This document shows, one piece after another, positions 55,551 through 64,000 of a stretch of DNA of 64,000 nucleotides (position 1 is its first letter; each line of letters starts with the position of its first letter). Below the pieces are notes generated by a model. The model did not search any database, had not been told where the DNA came from, and worked only from the letters and a program-made list of their open reading frames with translations. A program made the translations under genes and the position numbers. The stretch comes from Chromatiaceae bacterium. GTDB taxonomy: Bacteria; Pseudomonadota; Gammaproteobacteria; Chromatiales; Chromatiaceae. The DNA lies in contig REDK01000093.1 of assembly GCA_007693535.1 (NCBI GenBank), positions 29,540 through 93,539 on the forward strand. The letters are read 5' to 3'.

Positions 55551-55946
55551 TCAAGTCCCTTGCCGGCCGGGGATACTGAGCACCTCCACCTTCACCGAGG
55601 TGATCCCGCGGCGGATGATGCCGAGTTCGGACGCGGCGGCCCGGGAGAGGTCGATCACGCGCCCACGCACGAAGGGGCCGCGGTCATTGATCCGGACGTC
55701 CACGCTGCGGCCGGTGCGCTTGTCGGTCACTCGTACTTCAGTGCCCATGGGCAGATGGCGGTGGGCGGCGGTGATCCGGTTTTTATTGTAAACCTGGCCG
55801 CTCGCGGTACGACGACCGTGCAGACTGTCGTGATAATAGGAGGCGACACCGGTCTGGACTTGACCGGGGCGGGCGGCCAGCAGCGGGGTGGAAATGCCAC
55901 CGAGGAGGGCGGCAGCTAGAAAAAGTCGGGCGGTCTTGTTCATCAT
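55551..55946 (-). CDS. RlpA-like septal/peptidoglycan protein (DPBB domain)
   Basis: A 131-residue exported protein. The signal peptide is [21 protein letters not shown]; a double-psi beta-barrel domain follows: [68 protein letters not shown]. The catalytic His and Asp of RlpA-type lytic transglycosylases are present (NDRGPFV). The C-terminal SPOR domain of classic RlpA is absent, so it is the short form. Start at one of two adjacent ATGs (55946/55943); the ORF track is 87 codons longer without homology. Confidence 0.88.
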   Translation of the reverse strand: MMNKTARLFLAAALLGGISTPLLAARPGQVQTGVASYYHDSLHGRRTASGQVYNKNRITAAHRHLPMGTEVRVTDKRTGRSVDVRINDRGPFVRGRVIDLSRAAASELGIIRRGITSVKVEVLSIPGRQGT

Positions 55947-56010
55947 GAGGTCTCGTCGATGGCGCCCGCGCAACGCGGCGTCTCGGGCGATGTGGCTGAA
56001 CGATGACGCC

Positions 56011-56016
56011 AGTATA
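56011..56016 (-). promoter_or_regulatory. Candidate -10 box for rlpA
   Basis: On the minus strand TATACT lies about 65 bases before the rlpA start, in a locally AT-rich stretch. A TTTTCC about 18 bases further upstream is only a weak -35 match. Suggested by position and consensus only. Confidence 0.4.
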
Positions 56017-56323
56017 AGTGAAAACCCGAATACGGGAAAACCCTCATGCAGCAGCGGTGGAACGTGCGGCCCGCTTGCCCCCGCCTTGACAGACCTCTGA
56101 TGTGCGCTCATATTTTTTTCTATTTCAATAGCTTGCGGCATGTATGCCGGCCTGCCGGAGGCACTGCACGCGCCCCGGATTGCTTCAGAGCATGTCGAAT
56201 CAGCCATTGATTTTCAAGGTTGCATTGCCGACGAACGGCAAGGGTCGATGCCTCGTGCCAGTCCACCGGTTGGCTGCTTCGGCGCGGTTGCAGCGCCTGC
56301 CCCGACCCCGCCTGCGGGCACGG

Positions 56324-58423
56324 TTACCTGACCTTCATCCCGGGCTCGGCCCCGCTGTCCGGTGCAAGCAGGAAGATATCCTGGCCGCCAGGACCGGCTG
56401 CCAGAACCATCCCCTCGGAGACCCCGAAACGCATCCGGCGCGCGGCCAGGTTGGCCACCATCACCGTCAGCCGACCCACCAGTTGCGCCGGTTCGTAGGC
56501 CTGGCGGATGCCGGCGAAGACGGTCCGGGTCTCGCCGCCGAGGTCCAGGGTCAGGCGCAGAAGCTTGTCGGCCCCGGTCACGTGCTCCGCGGCACTGATC
56601 CGGGCGATGCGCAGATCGACCCTGGCAAAGGTCTCGAAGTCGATAGTGGCGGCAAGTGGATCGCTGGCCAGATGCCGGCCGCCCGCCGCCCCCCCGTGCG
56701 ACCCGTCGGCCGTGCCTGCGGCATCGGCACTGGCCTGCAGGTCTACTCTGGCGGCGGCCAGCAACGCGCTGATCCGCGCCGGTTCGATCCGGGTCATCAG
56801 CGGCTGGAACGGCGCGATCGCATGGTCCAGCAAGGGCTGCGCCAGGGCCGCCCAGGTCAACGGCCCGCTCCCCAGGAAGGTCTCCGCCTGCGCCGCCGTC
56901 CCCGGCAGGATCGGTCGCAGCCAGCCGATCAGCAGCCGAAACAGATTGAGGCCCTGGGTACAGACCGCCTGCAGGTCGGCGGCGCGCTCCGGTTGCTTGG
57001 CCAGGACCCAGGGGGCCTGCGCGTCGATGTACTGATTGGCGCGGTCGGCCACCGCCATGATCTCGCGGACCGCCCGGCTGTATTCACGCCGCTCGTAGGC
57101 ATCGGCAATGCCGGCACCGGCGGCGGCACAGGCAGCGAACAGGTCGGGGTCCGGCAGGGTCGCCGCCAGTCGCCCGGCAAAGCGCTTATGGATGAAGCCG
57201 GCGGTGCGACTGGCGAGATTGACCACCTTGCCCACCAGATCGGCATTGACCCGGGCCTGGAAGTCCTCCAGGTTGAGGTCGATGTCATCGACCCCGGGTC
57301 CGAGCTTGGCCGCGAAGTAATAGCGCAGGTATTCCGGATTGAGCTGTTCCAGATAGGTGCGGGCCTTGATGAAGGTGCCGCGGGACTTGGACATCTTCTG
57401 CCCGTCCACCGTCAGGAAGCCATGGGCAAAGACCGCAGTTGGGGTACGAAAGCCAGCCCCGTGCAGCATCGCCGGCCAGAACAGGGCGTGAAAATAGATG
57501 ATGTCCTTGCCAATGAAATGGTACAGCTCAGCCTGGCTATCGCTGGCCCAGAAGTCGTCGAAGTCCAGCCCGGCAGCGCGCCCGCCGGGGCTGTCACAGA
57601 GGTTGCGAAAGCTGGCCATGTAGCCGATCGGGGCGTCCAGCCAGACATAGAAGAACTTGCCTGGCTGCTCCGGGATCGGAAAGCCGAAATAGGGCGCGTC
57701 GCGCGAGATGTCCCATTCCTGCAGCCCGGCCGTGAACCATTCATCAAGCTTATTTGCGACCTGGAGTTGCAGGGTGCCGGCCCGGGTCCAGGTCCGCAGC
57801 ATCTCCTCGAAGTCGCTGAGACGGAAAAAGAAATGCTCCGATTCGCGCTGCTCCGGCACGGCCCCGGAGAGGGCCGAGCGCGGGTTCCCGAGTTCGGCCG
57901 GCGAGTAGCTGGCACCACACACCTCGCAATTGTCACCATATTGATCCGGCGCCCCGCACTTGGGGCAGTTGCCGATGATGAAGCGATCCGGCAGGAACAT
58001 CTCCTCGACCGGATCATAGGCCTGCGCGATGGTGCGCTGGATGATGTGCCCGCGCTCGCGATTGCGGGTATAGATCAGGGTCGCGAAATGGCGATTCTCG
58101 TCGGAATGGGTGGAATGGTAGTTATCGAAGCCGATGCGGAAATCGGCAAAATCGGCCTGATGTTCTTGTGCCATGCGCGCGATCAGCGCCTCCGGCGTGA
58201 TCCCCTCGGCACGGGCGCGCAGCATGATCGGCGTGCCATGGGCATCGTCGGCACAGACATACCAGCAGTCGTGGCCGCGCATCTTCTGGAAGCGCGCCCA
58301 GATGTCGGTCTGGATGTACTCCACCATGTGCCCGAGGTGGATCGGGCCGTTGGCATAAGGCAGCGCACTGGTGATCAAAATCGAGCGACGCGGCGCGGCG
58401 GCAGAATCGTCAGGCTGAGTCAT
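56324..58423 (-). CDS. metG: Methionine--tRNA ligase
   Basis: A 699-residue class I aminoacyl-tRNA synthetase. Motifs: [22 protein letters not shown] (HLGH as HIGH), zinc knuckle [22 protein letters not shown], and [14 protein letters not shown] (KMSKS, about 335). A C-terminal tRNA-binding EMAP/Arc1p-type domain ([31 protein letters not shown]) follows a Gly/Ala linker. It is divergent from apbC/mrp as in E. coli. Large plus-strand ORF 56144-58594 is its shadow. Confidence 0.98.
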   Translation of the reverse strand: MTQPDDSAAAPRRSILITSALPYANGPIHLGHMVEYIQTDIWARFQKMRGHDCWYVCADDAHGTPIMLRARAEGITPEALIARMAQEHQADFADFRIGFDNYHSTHSDENRHFATLIYTRNRERGHIIQRTIAQAYDPVEEMFLPDRFIIGNCPKCGAPDQYGDNCEVCGASYSPAELGNPRSALSGAVPEQRESEHFFFRLSDFEEMLRTWTRAGTLQLQVANKLDEWFTAGLQEWDISRDAPYFGFPIPEQPGKFFYVWLDAPIGYMASFRNLCDSPGGRAAGLDFDDFWASDSQAELYHFIGKDIIYFHALFWPAMLHGAGFRTPTAVFAHGFLTVDGQKMSKSRGTFIKARTYLEQLNPEYLRYYFAAKLGPGVDDIDLNLEDFQARVNADLVGKVVNLASRTAGFIHKRFAGRLAATLPDPDLFAACAAAGAGIADAYERREYSRAVREIMAVADRANQYIDAQAPWVLAKQPERAADLQAVCTQGLNLFRLLIGWLRPILPGTAAQAETFLGSGPLTWAALAQPLLDHAIAPFQPLMTRIEPARISALLAAARVDLQASADAAGTADGSHGGAAGGRHLASDPLAATIDFETFARVDLRIARISAAEHVTGADKLLRLTLDLGGETRTVFAGIRQAYEPAQLVGRLTVMVANLAARRMRFGVSEGMVLAAGPGGQDIFLLAPDSGAEPGMKVR

Positions 58424-58942
58424 GATGCGGATTCTTCAGGACAGGAGAGAAGGTCGGCAGCGGATCGGCGCGCGGGCCAAGCCATTCCGGGACGCGCACA
58501 ACGGCAGGCGGCCAGCGGACCAACCGGACCGACTGCCGGTCGCGGATGCAGAGCGGTCGGCCTGGATGCCGGCGCTCGCGGTCGGCGACCCTGACGAGCA
58601 ACCGGGGCTGGCGACCAAGCCCAAAAGGGCCCCGGTGCCGGCCAGCCGGCGGCACGCCGGCCCGCGTCGCGCCCCCGCCGATGCCCCGCCAACCTGTCAT
58701 CCTAGCATCTGCCCCGGCCGCGGCCATCCGGGCGGCCCGCCGTAACTTGAATTAGCATTCGCTGATACCAGTTCCCTGGCCAGCATCAGTCCCGCGGTGC
58801 TGGATGCGGCCGCGCGCCTCGCGCAACCAGGCCGCCCGGTGCTCGCTGCTGACCAGCGCCACCTCGCTGCACCGGCCGCCGCCAGCGGCGTGCCATAGCC
58901 GACCGACGCCCCACCCGGGCGCCCTACGACGGAGTCAACCCC
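58424..58942. other. Divergent intergenic region metG / apbC
   Basis: About 520 bp. Several GC-driven open frames cross it but lack starts, homology or codon character. The promoters for metG and apbC should lie here. GGAG before the apbC ATG is the only firm signal. Confidence 0.45.
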
Positions 58943-60034
58943 ATGTCTGAATTGACCAAAGAAGCCATCGAAACCGTCCTCAAGGAGTATGTGGAACCAC
59001 ACCTAGGACGCGATCTGGTCGCGGCCAAGGTGGTGCGCGGTATCGACATCGAGGGCGACCAGGTCCGGGTCAGGGTGACGCTCGGCTTCCCCTGCGACGG
59101 CATCAAGGAGGCCCTGACAACGACCCTGCAGGAGCGCGTCGCGGCGGTCCCCGGCGTCGCCATGGCGCAGGTGGACCTCGACTGGGAGGTGCGAGCGCAC
59201 TCGGTGCAGAAGTCCCTGAAGCCGATCGATAATGTCAAGAACATCATCGCGGTGGCCTCCGGCAAGGGAGGCGTCGGCAAGTCCACCACGGCAGTCAATC
59301 TGGCCCTGGCGCTGGCCGCCGAGGGGGCTAAGGTAGGCATCCTCGACGCCGACATCTACGGCCCGTCCCAGCCGCGTATGCTCGGCATCACTGGTAAGCC
59401 CGAGTCGCTCGACGGCAAGAGCCTGGAGCCGATGACGAGCTACGGCCTGCAGGCGATGTCGATCGGCTTCCTCATCGAGGAAGAGACGCCGATGATCTGG
59501 CGTGGACCGATGGTCACCCAAGCCCTGGAGCAGCTACTGAACGACACCAACTGGGCCGACCTGGACTATTTGGTCATCGACCTGCCCCCAGGCACCGGTG
59601 ACACCCAGTTGACCCTGGCGCAGAAGGTACCGGTCTCCGGGGCGGTGATCGTCACCACGCCCCAGGACATCGCCCTGCTGGATGCCCGCAAGGGGTTGAA
59701 GATGTTCCAGAAGGTCGAGGTGCCGGTGCTTGGCATCGTGGAGAACATGTCGATCCATATCTGCTCCAACTGCGGCCACGAGGAATATATCTTCGGTCAG
59801 GGTGGCGGGGCCGCCATGTCCGAGCAGTACGGGGTGCAACTGTTGGGCGCGTTGCCGCTGGACATCAAGATCCGCGAGGAGGCCGACAGCGGCAAGCCCA
59901 CGGTGGTGGCCGAGCCCGAGTCGCGCCTGAGCGCGATCTATCGCGAGATCGCACGCAAGACCGCCGCCCGACTGTCGCTGCAGGGCAAAGACTACGCGGC
60001 CAAGTTTCCACGTATCGTGATCCAGAACAACTGA
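58943..60034 (+). CDS. apbC: Iron-sulfur cluster carrier protein ApbC/Mrp
   Basis: A 363-residue P-loop NTPase that carries Fe-S clusters. An N-terminal MIP18/DUF59-like domain (about 1-90) is followed by the deviant Walker A IIAVASGKGGVGKSTTAVNLALALA (about 100), DADIYGPSQPRMLG, VIDLPPGTGDTQLTL and the cluster-binding CXXC in ICSNCGHEEYIFG. GGAG precedes the ATG. Divergent from metG. Confidence 0.97.
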   Translation: MSELTKEAIETVLKEYVEPHLGRDLVAAKVVRGIDIEGDQVRVRVTLGFPCDGIKEALTTTLQERVAAVPGVAMAQVDLDWEVRAHSVQKSLKPIDNVKNIIAVASGKGGVGKSTTAVNLALALAAEGAKVGILDADIYGPSQPRMLGITGKPESLDGKSLEPMTSYGLQAMSIGFLIEEETPMIWRGPMVTQALEQLLNDTNWADLDYLVIDLPPGTGDTQLTLAQKVPVSGAVIVTTPQDIALLDARKGLKMFQKVEVPVLGIVENMSIHICSNCGHEEYIFGQGGGAAMSEQYGVQLLGALPLDIKIREEADSGKPTVVAEPESRLSAIYREIARKTAARLSLQGKDYAAKFPRIVIQNN

Positions 60035-60174
60035 GGCCAGGGCCGGCAGCGGCCCCCAGAGCCGGCCAAGCCTTACCCAGTTGGTCGCACCCCCTGGGCG
60101 CCCGCCACGGCATCGGCAACCGCCGGCGCGCAGGCGACCCCGGCGCCCCCAGCCCAGCCAGCGAGGACCCCAGC

Positions 60175-60537
60175 ATGCCCACCCCGACCGAGCTGAATCT
60201 GCACCGCTCATCCCGGATTCTCGAGATCAGCTTCGATGACGGCACCCACTTCACCCTGCCGGTGGAGCTGTTGCGCGTCTACTCCCCCTCGGCCGAGGTC
60301 CAGGGTCATGGCCCGGGGCAGCGGGTCCTGCAGGTCGGCAAGGAAGAGGTCAACATCGACCGTATCGAACCGGTCGGCAACTATGCCGTCTGCCTCTTCT
60401 TCGACGACGAACACAACACCGGGATCTTCTCCTGGGAGTATCTGTACCAGCTCGGCCAGAACCAGGAAGAACTCTGGCGCGAGTATCTACACGAGCTGGA
60501 AAAGGCCGGCCACAAGCGCAAGCACCGCCCATCCTGA
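60175..60537 (+). CDS. DUF971 family protein
   Basis: A 120-residue protein matching the DUF971 domain, also found at the N-terminus of gamma-butyrobetaine hydroxylases: LNLHRSSRILEISFDDGTHFTLPVELLRVYSPSAEV, VGNYAVCLFFDDEHNTGIFSWEYLYQLG. AGGA precedes the ATG. It stands just before ubiE, as in many gamma- and betaproteobacteria, suggesting a link with ubiquinone or Fe-S metabolism; the function is unknown. Confidence 0.92.
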   Translation: MPTPTELNLHRSSRILEISFDDGTHFTLPVELLRVYSPSAEVQGHGPGQRVLQVGKEEVNIDRIEPVGNYAVCLFFDDEHNTGIFSWEYLYQLGQNQEELWREYLHELEKAGHKRKHRPS

Positions 60538-60699
60538 CCCGCCCCCCAGGCGCCCCCCAGGCGCCCCGCCGCACTCGCGGGTACCCGGCCCTGCGCACGA
60601 TTCCACGCGCCCGTGGTGCGCCCCCCGCGTCCATCCCGGCAGCGCCCCCACGCGCCGGCAGGTGCCGGAAACCAGGGCGCCACGGGCACCGGTTCCGTG

Positions 60700-60705
60700 T
60701 AAAAT
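60700..60705 (+). promoter_or_regulatory. Candidate -10 box for ubiE
   Basis: TAAAAT overlaps the region just before the first possible ubiE start. If used, transcription would begin near 60712 and the ATG at 60739 would be the real start. The -35 region is poor. Suggestive only. Confidence 0.3.
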
Positions 60706-60738
60706 CTGATGTCACCAACACCGCCAGCGCCCAGACCT

Positions 60739-61518
60739 ATGTCCGACCCCAAGGATTCCGACCAGCCCGATCCGGATCGGGGAACCACCCACTTCGGCTA
60801 TCGGCAGGTACCGGTCGGCGAGAAGCAGGAGCGGGTGCGGGCGGTGTTCGATTCGGTCGCGACCCGCTACGACCTGATGAACGATCTGATGTCGCTCGGC
60901 ATCCATCGGCTCTGGAAGCGCCGCACCATCGAACTGGCCGGGGTGCGGCGCGGTCAGCGTGTACTGGACCTGGCCGCCGGCACCGGCGACCTGGCCGAGC
61001 GCTTCGCCAGCATCGTCGGTCCCGACGGGGCCGTGATCATGTCCGACATCAACGAGGCCATGCTCGGTCAGGGGCGGTCGCGGCTGGTCAGCGCCGGCGT
61101 CATCGGCAATCTCGACTATGTCCTGGCTAACGCCGAGCGCCTGCCCTTCGCCGACCACAGCTTCGATTGCGTCAGCATCGGCTTCGGGCTCCGCAATGTC
61201 ACCCACAAGCAGTACGCATTGAACGAGATGTTTCGGGTGCTGCGCCCGGGCGGTCGGGCCCTGGTCCTGGAGTTTTCCCATCCCACCGTGCGCCCGTTGG
61301 CCCGTGCCTACGACCTCTACTCCTTTACCGTCCTGCCGACCCTGGGACGACTGGTCACCGGCGATGCCGACAGCTATCGCTACCTGGCCGAGTCCATTCG
61401 TATGCATCCGGACCAGGAAACCCTGCGCGAGATGATGGAACAGGCCGGGCTGGAACGCTGCCAGTTCTACAACCTCACCGGCGGCATCGTCGCTATCCAC
61501 CGCGGGTACAAGTTGTGA
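60739..61518 (+). CDS. ubiE: Ubiquinone/menaquinone C-methyltransferase
   Basis: A 259-residue SAM-dependent methyltransferase for the C-methylation step of ubiquinone (and demethylmenaquinone). Motifs: [38 protein letters not shown] motif [26 protein letters not shown] and ECLRVLKPGG-like [19 protein letters not shown] use Met11 of the ORF track, which matches E. coli UbiE better. Its stop overlaps the ubiJ start. Confidence 0.97.
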   Translation: MSDPKDSDQPDPDRGTTHFGYRQVPVGEKQERVRAVFDSVATRYDLMNDLMSLGIHRLWKRRTIELAGVRRGQRVLDLAAGTGDLAERFASIVGPDGAVIMSDINEAMLGQGRSRLVSAGVIGNLDYVLANAERLPFADHSFDCVSIGFGLRNVTHKQYALNEMFRVLRPGGRALVLEFSHPTVRPLARAYDLYSFTVLPTLGRLVTGDADSYRYLAESIRMHPDQETLREMMEQAGLERCQFYNLTGGIVAIHRGYKL

Positions 61519-62225
61519 ACGACGACCTCGGCCTGCCGATCCCGGACGCGGTTCTCGCCGCCGCCGAGGCCGCCATCAATGCCCTGCTGCGGCTCGACCC
61601 GGAGGGCGCCGCCCGTCTCGGCCCGGTGGCCGGACGGGTGCTGCGGGTGGAGTTTACCGGCCTCGGCAGCCGCATCGACGTGGTCCCTGGCGAGCGGACC
61701 CTAGCCCTATTCGGCGATTACGGCTTCAGCGACGACGGCGACAGCGCCGCCGGCCCCGACTGCATCGTGCGCGCCACCCCCGCCGCGTTGCTGCGCATGA
61801 CCCTGGCCAAGCATCGCGAGGATGCCATCTTCGCCGGCAGCGTCCAGATCGAGGGCGACAATCGCCTCGCGCAAACCCTGGGCGAGGTCATCCATGGACT
61901 GGACATCGACTGGGAGGAGCAGCTTGCCCGCGTCGTCGGCGACACCCTGGCCCACCGCATCGGCGTTCAGGCCCGTGCCGGCGGGCGCTGGGCGCAGCGC
62001 ACCTCCGATGTGCTCACCGAGAACCTGCACGAGTATCTGATCGAGGAGTGGCGGCTGCTACCAGGTCCGACCGAACTGCAGGCGTTCTGCACCGACGTCG
62101 ATCTGGTACGTGACGGTATCGAGCGCCTCGAGGCCAGAGTCCTGCGCCTGGAGCGGCAGCGCCCCGCCGCCGGCGGCTCGCACGCCGACACCCGGACGAG
62201 CGGCCAGGAGACCGCCGACGATTAG
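61515..62225 (+). CDS. ubiJ: Ubiquinone biosynthesis accessory factor UbiJ
   Basis: A 236-residue SCP2-domain protein that binds lipid intermediates in the aerobic Ubi metabolon. Features: [76 protein letters not shown] and a C-terminal coiled-coil ([21 protein letters not shown]). The start is GTG at 61515, overlapping the ubiE TGA (GTGA); the ORF-track start at 61167 lies inside ubiE and is rejected. Confidence 0.93.
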   Translation: MNDDLGLPIPDAVLAAAEAAINALLRLDPEGAARLGPVAGRVLRVEFTGLGSRIDVVPGERTLALFGDYGFSDDGDSAAGPDCIVRATPAALLRMTLAKHREDAIFAGSVQIEGDNRLAQTLGEVIHGLDIDWEEQLARVVGDTLAHRIGVQARAGGRWAQRTSDVLTENLHEYLIEEWRLLPGPTELQAFCTDVDLVRDGIERLEARVLRLERQRPAAGGSHADTRTSGQETADD

Positions 62226-62422
62226 CCAGGCCGAGCCGCCCGCCCAGACTGCACGATCGACGCGTCCCCCGGCAGCGACCCAGACAGCACGCCCGATGGA
62301 GTCCGAGAAAGGAGGACGCCAGGGCACTGTCCGATCATCTGAACGCCGATGGGCAGCCCCCATACCCCACCGGCATCGACTACCCATCCCGACCCGTCAT
62401 CCCTGCCCGCCGGCCCCTGCCC

Positions 62423-63966
62423 ATGTTCAGCATCGCGCAGACCTTCCGTCTGCTGCATATCAATCTGGTCCTGCTGCGGCACGGGCTCGACGAGGTCATC
62501 GTCGCCACCCGGCTGTTCCGACCCCTGCGCTTCCTGCTCTATCTGGCCCCCTGGCACTGGTTTCGGCGCGAACTGCCGCCCTATCCAGTGCGGGTGCGCC
62601 TGGCCCTGGAGGACCTGGGACCGATCTTCATCAAGTTCGGCCAGTTGCTCAGCACCCGGGTGGATCTGCTGCCCGCGGACCTGGCGGTGGAACTGGCCCG
62701 ACTCCAAGACCGGGTGCCGCCCTTCCCGGGCAGCGCGGCCCGCGCCCTGATCGAAAAGGCCTGGGGCTGCCCCATCGAGGCGGTGCTCGATGCCTTCGAC
62801 GAGGCCCCGCTCGCCTCGGCGTCCATTGCCCAAGTCCACACCGCTCGTCTCAAGGATGGTCGCGAGATCATCGTCAAGGTGCTGCGCCCGGGCATCCTGC
62901 GCATCATCCGCCGCGACGTGGACCTACTCTATACCTTCGCCCGCCTCGCCGAGCGCTATTGGAGCGACGGTCGCCGGCTGCGCCCGGTCGAGGTGGTCCA
63001 GGAATACGAGAAGACCATCCTGGATGAACTGGATCTGCAACGCGAGGCGGCCAATGCCTCGCAATTGCGGCGCAACTTCAAGCATAGCCAGGACCTCTAC
63101 ATCCCCGAGGTCTACTGGGACTGGACCCGCACCAACGTCATGGTGATGGAACGTATCTATGGCACCCCGGTGTCGCAGGTGCAGGCCCTCAAGGCACAGG
63201 GCATCAGCATGCGCATGCTCGGTACCCGCGGCGTGGAGATCTTTTTCACCCAGGTCTTCCGAGACAATTTTTTCCATGCCGACATGCACCCCGGCAATAT
63301 CTTCGTCGAGCCCTCCGGGCGCTATATCTCGGTGGATTTCGGCATCGTCGGCACCCTAACCAAGGACGATCAGCGCTATCTGGCCGAGAACCTGCTCGCC
63401 TTCTTCCGCCGCGACTATCGCCGGGTGGCCGAGCTGCACGTGGAATCCGGCTGGGTGCCGCGCGGGACCCGGGTGGAGGAGTTCGAATCGGCCATCCGCA
63501 GCGTCTGCGAACCGATCTTCGAGAAACCACTGTCGGAGATCTCCTTCGGCGGCTTCCTGGTCAATCTGTTCCAGACCGCGCGGCGCTTCGATATGGAGAT
63601 CCAGCCGCAACTGGTGCTGCTGGAGAAGACCCTGCTCAACATCGAGGGGCTGGGTCGGCAGCTCTATCCACAACTGGACCTCTGGACCACCGCCAAGCCC
63701 TTTATGGAACGCTGGATGCGCGAGCAGATCAGCCTGCGCACGCTGGCCGAACGCACTGCCTATCACTGGCCTGCCCTGGCCGAGCGTCTGCCCGACCTGC
63801 CGGTCGCACTGGCCCGCATCATCGACAATCTGGAGCACCAGAGCGCGAGCCCACCGCAGCCCCAGCTCCCGGCGGTGATCGCCGAGCTGCGTCGCAACAA
63901 TCGCCGCACCCTCGCCACCCTGGCCGCCATCGCCCTGGCGGGGTGCGCCACGCTGCTGCTGCTCTT
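62423..63966 (+). CDS. ubiB: Ubiquinone biosynthesis ATPase-like kinase UbiB, truncated at window end
   Basis: The frame is open from [22 protein letters not shown] to the G-run, about 514 residues; it is missing from the ORF track because it has no stop. Features of the ADCK/UbiB atypical kinase family: [32 protein letters not shown] (KxGQ motif), [12 protein letters not shown] (Ala-rich loop), [22 protein letters not shown] (catalytic loop) and VDFGIVGTL (DFG). About 30-40 C-terminal residues, the transmembrane anchor, are replaced by the G homopolymer. It follows ubiJ by about 200 bp. Its ATP-dependent role supports the ubiquinone assembly complex. Confidence 0.94.
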
Positions 63967-64000
63967 GGGGGGGGGGGGGGGCGGGGGGGGGGGGGGGGGG
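63967..64000. other. G homopolymer at the window edge, probable artefact
   Basis: Thirty-four bases of G with one C (63982) interrupt the 3' part of ubiB. Nothing similar occurs elsewhere in the window. It looks like low-quality poly-G sequence at a contig end rather than natural DNA. Confidence 0.8.

Noticed and set aside
56144-58594. 816-residue plus-strand ORF
   Set aside because: It is the antisense shadow of metG, which has full synthetase motifs; the plus-strand product is low-complexity and unrecognisable.
61167-61514. Upstream part of the ubiJ ORF
   Set aside because: Lies inside ubiE in another frame; the GTG at 61515 overlapping the ubiE stop is the likely start.
62110-63027. 305-residue plus-strand ORF
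   Set aside because: Overlaps ubiJ and ubiB in another frame; Pro/Arg-rich and unlike any protein.
1-64000. CRISPR arrays, intact insertion sequences, prophage or toxin-antitoxin operons
   Set aside because: No regularly spaced repeats, transposase or integrase motifs, or paired toxin-antitoxin genes were seen; the window is dominated by conserved core genes.

Overview
The window is high-GC DNA from a gammaproteobacterium. Gene content and synteny point to the Chromatiales, probably a purple sulfur bacterium of the Chromatiaceae: a Thivi_2564-type small membrane protein, a DUF2333 protein, a cyclic glucan synthase beside a Crp/Fnr regulator, and the gammaproteobacterial blocks listed below. 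No rRNA, convincing tRNA, CRISPR array, intact insertion sequence or prophage was seen. The order of housekeeping genes is close to textbook, so this is chromosomal backbone.

Layout. (1) 1-10.1 kb is a stress/envelope region. It holds a cyclic beta-1,2-glucan synthase-like gene running off the left edge (absent from the ORF track because it has no stop in the window), a Crp/Fnr regulator, a Thivi_2564-type membrane peptide, a DUF2333 protein, a small coiled-coil protein, an entericidin-like lipoprotein, an uncertain ORF and an alpha/beta hydrolase. (2) 10.3-19.1 kb carries, on the minus strand, folC, a SPOR protein gene, cvpA, purF, metZ and rapA. (3) 19.1-26.4 kb carries aroA-cmk-rpsA-ihfB and ubiG with an SDR and a small membrane protein. 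Two copies of an imperfect ~160-170 bp repeat lie upstream of ihfB and of ubiG. (4) 26.8-29.4 kb has a frameshifted lipoprotein gene, a TlpA-like thioredoxin and a YihY/BrkB membrane protein. (5) 29.4-44.5 kb is the classic minus-strand block rpsB-tsf-pyrH-frr-uppS-cdsA-dxr-rseP-bamA-skp-lpxD-fabZ-lpxA-lpxB-rnhB (translation, isoprenoid/undecaprenyl, phospholipid, outer-membrane protein and lipid A pathways). Divergent from it is map-glnD, with a 1.16 kb gap between. (6) 49.3-56.2 kb is an envelope group: a secreted hypothetical, DUF368 (polyprenyl-phosphate transporter family), an SH3-like protein, an M48 peptidase with a long C-terminal domain, LemA, a lone LutA-like Fe-S protein, and RlpA with a perfect palindromic terminator. 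(7) 56.3-64 kb has metG divergent from apbC/mrp, then DUF971, ubiE, ubiJ and ubiB. ubiB runs into a G homopolymer at the right edge that looks like an assembly or sequencing artefact.

How it fits together: three ubiquinone blocks (ubiG; ubiE-ubiJ-ubiB), a complete lipid A/BAM assembly line, methionine and purine synthesis, nitrogen signalling (GlnD) and several envelope quality-control proteins. I found no clear new defence or mobile system. The best leads are the dispersed repeat pair, the low-complexity insertion in MetZ, the M48 protein with its appended domain next to LemA, the stress cluster around the glucan synthase, and the frequent non-ATG starts in essential envelope genes.
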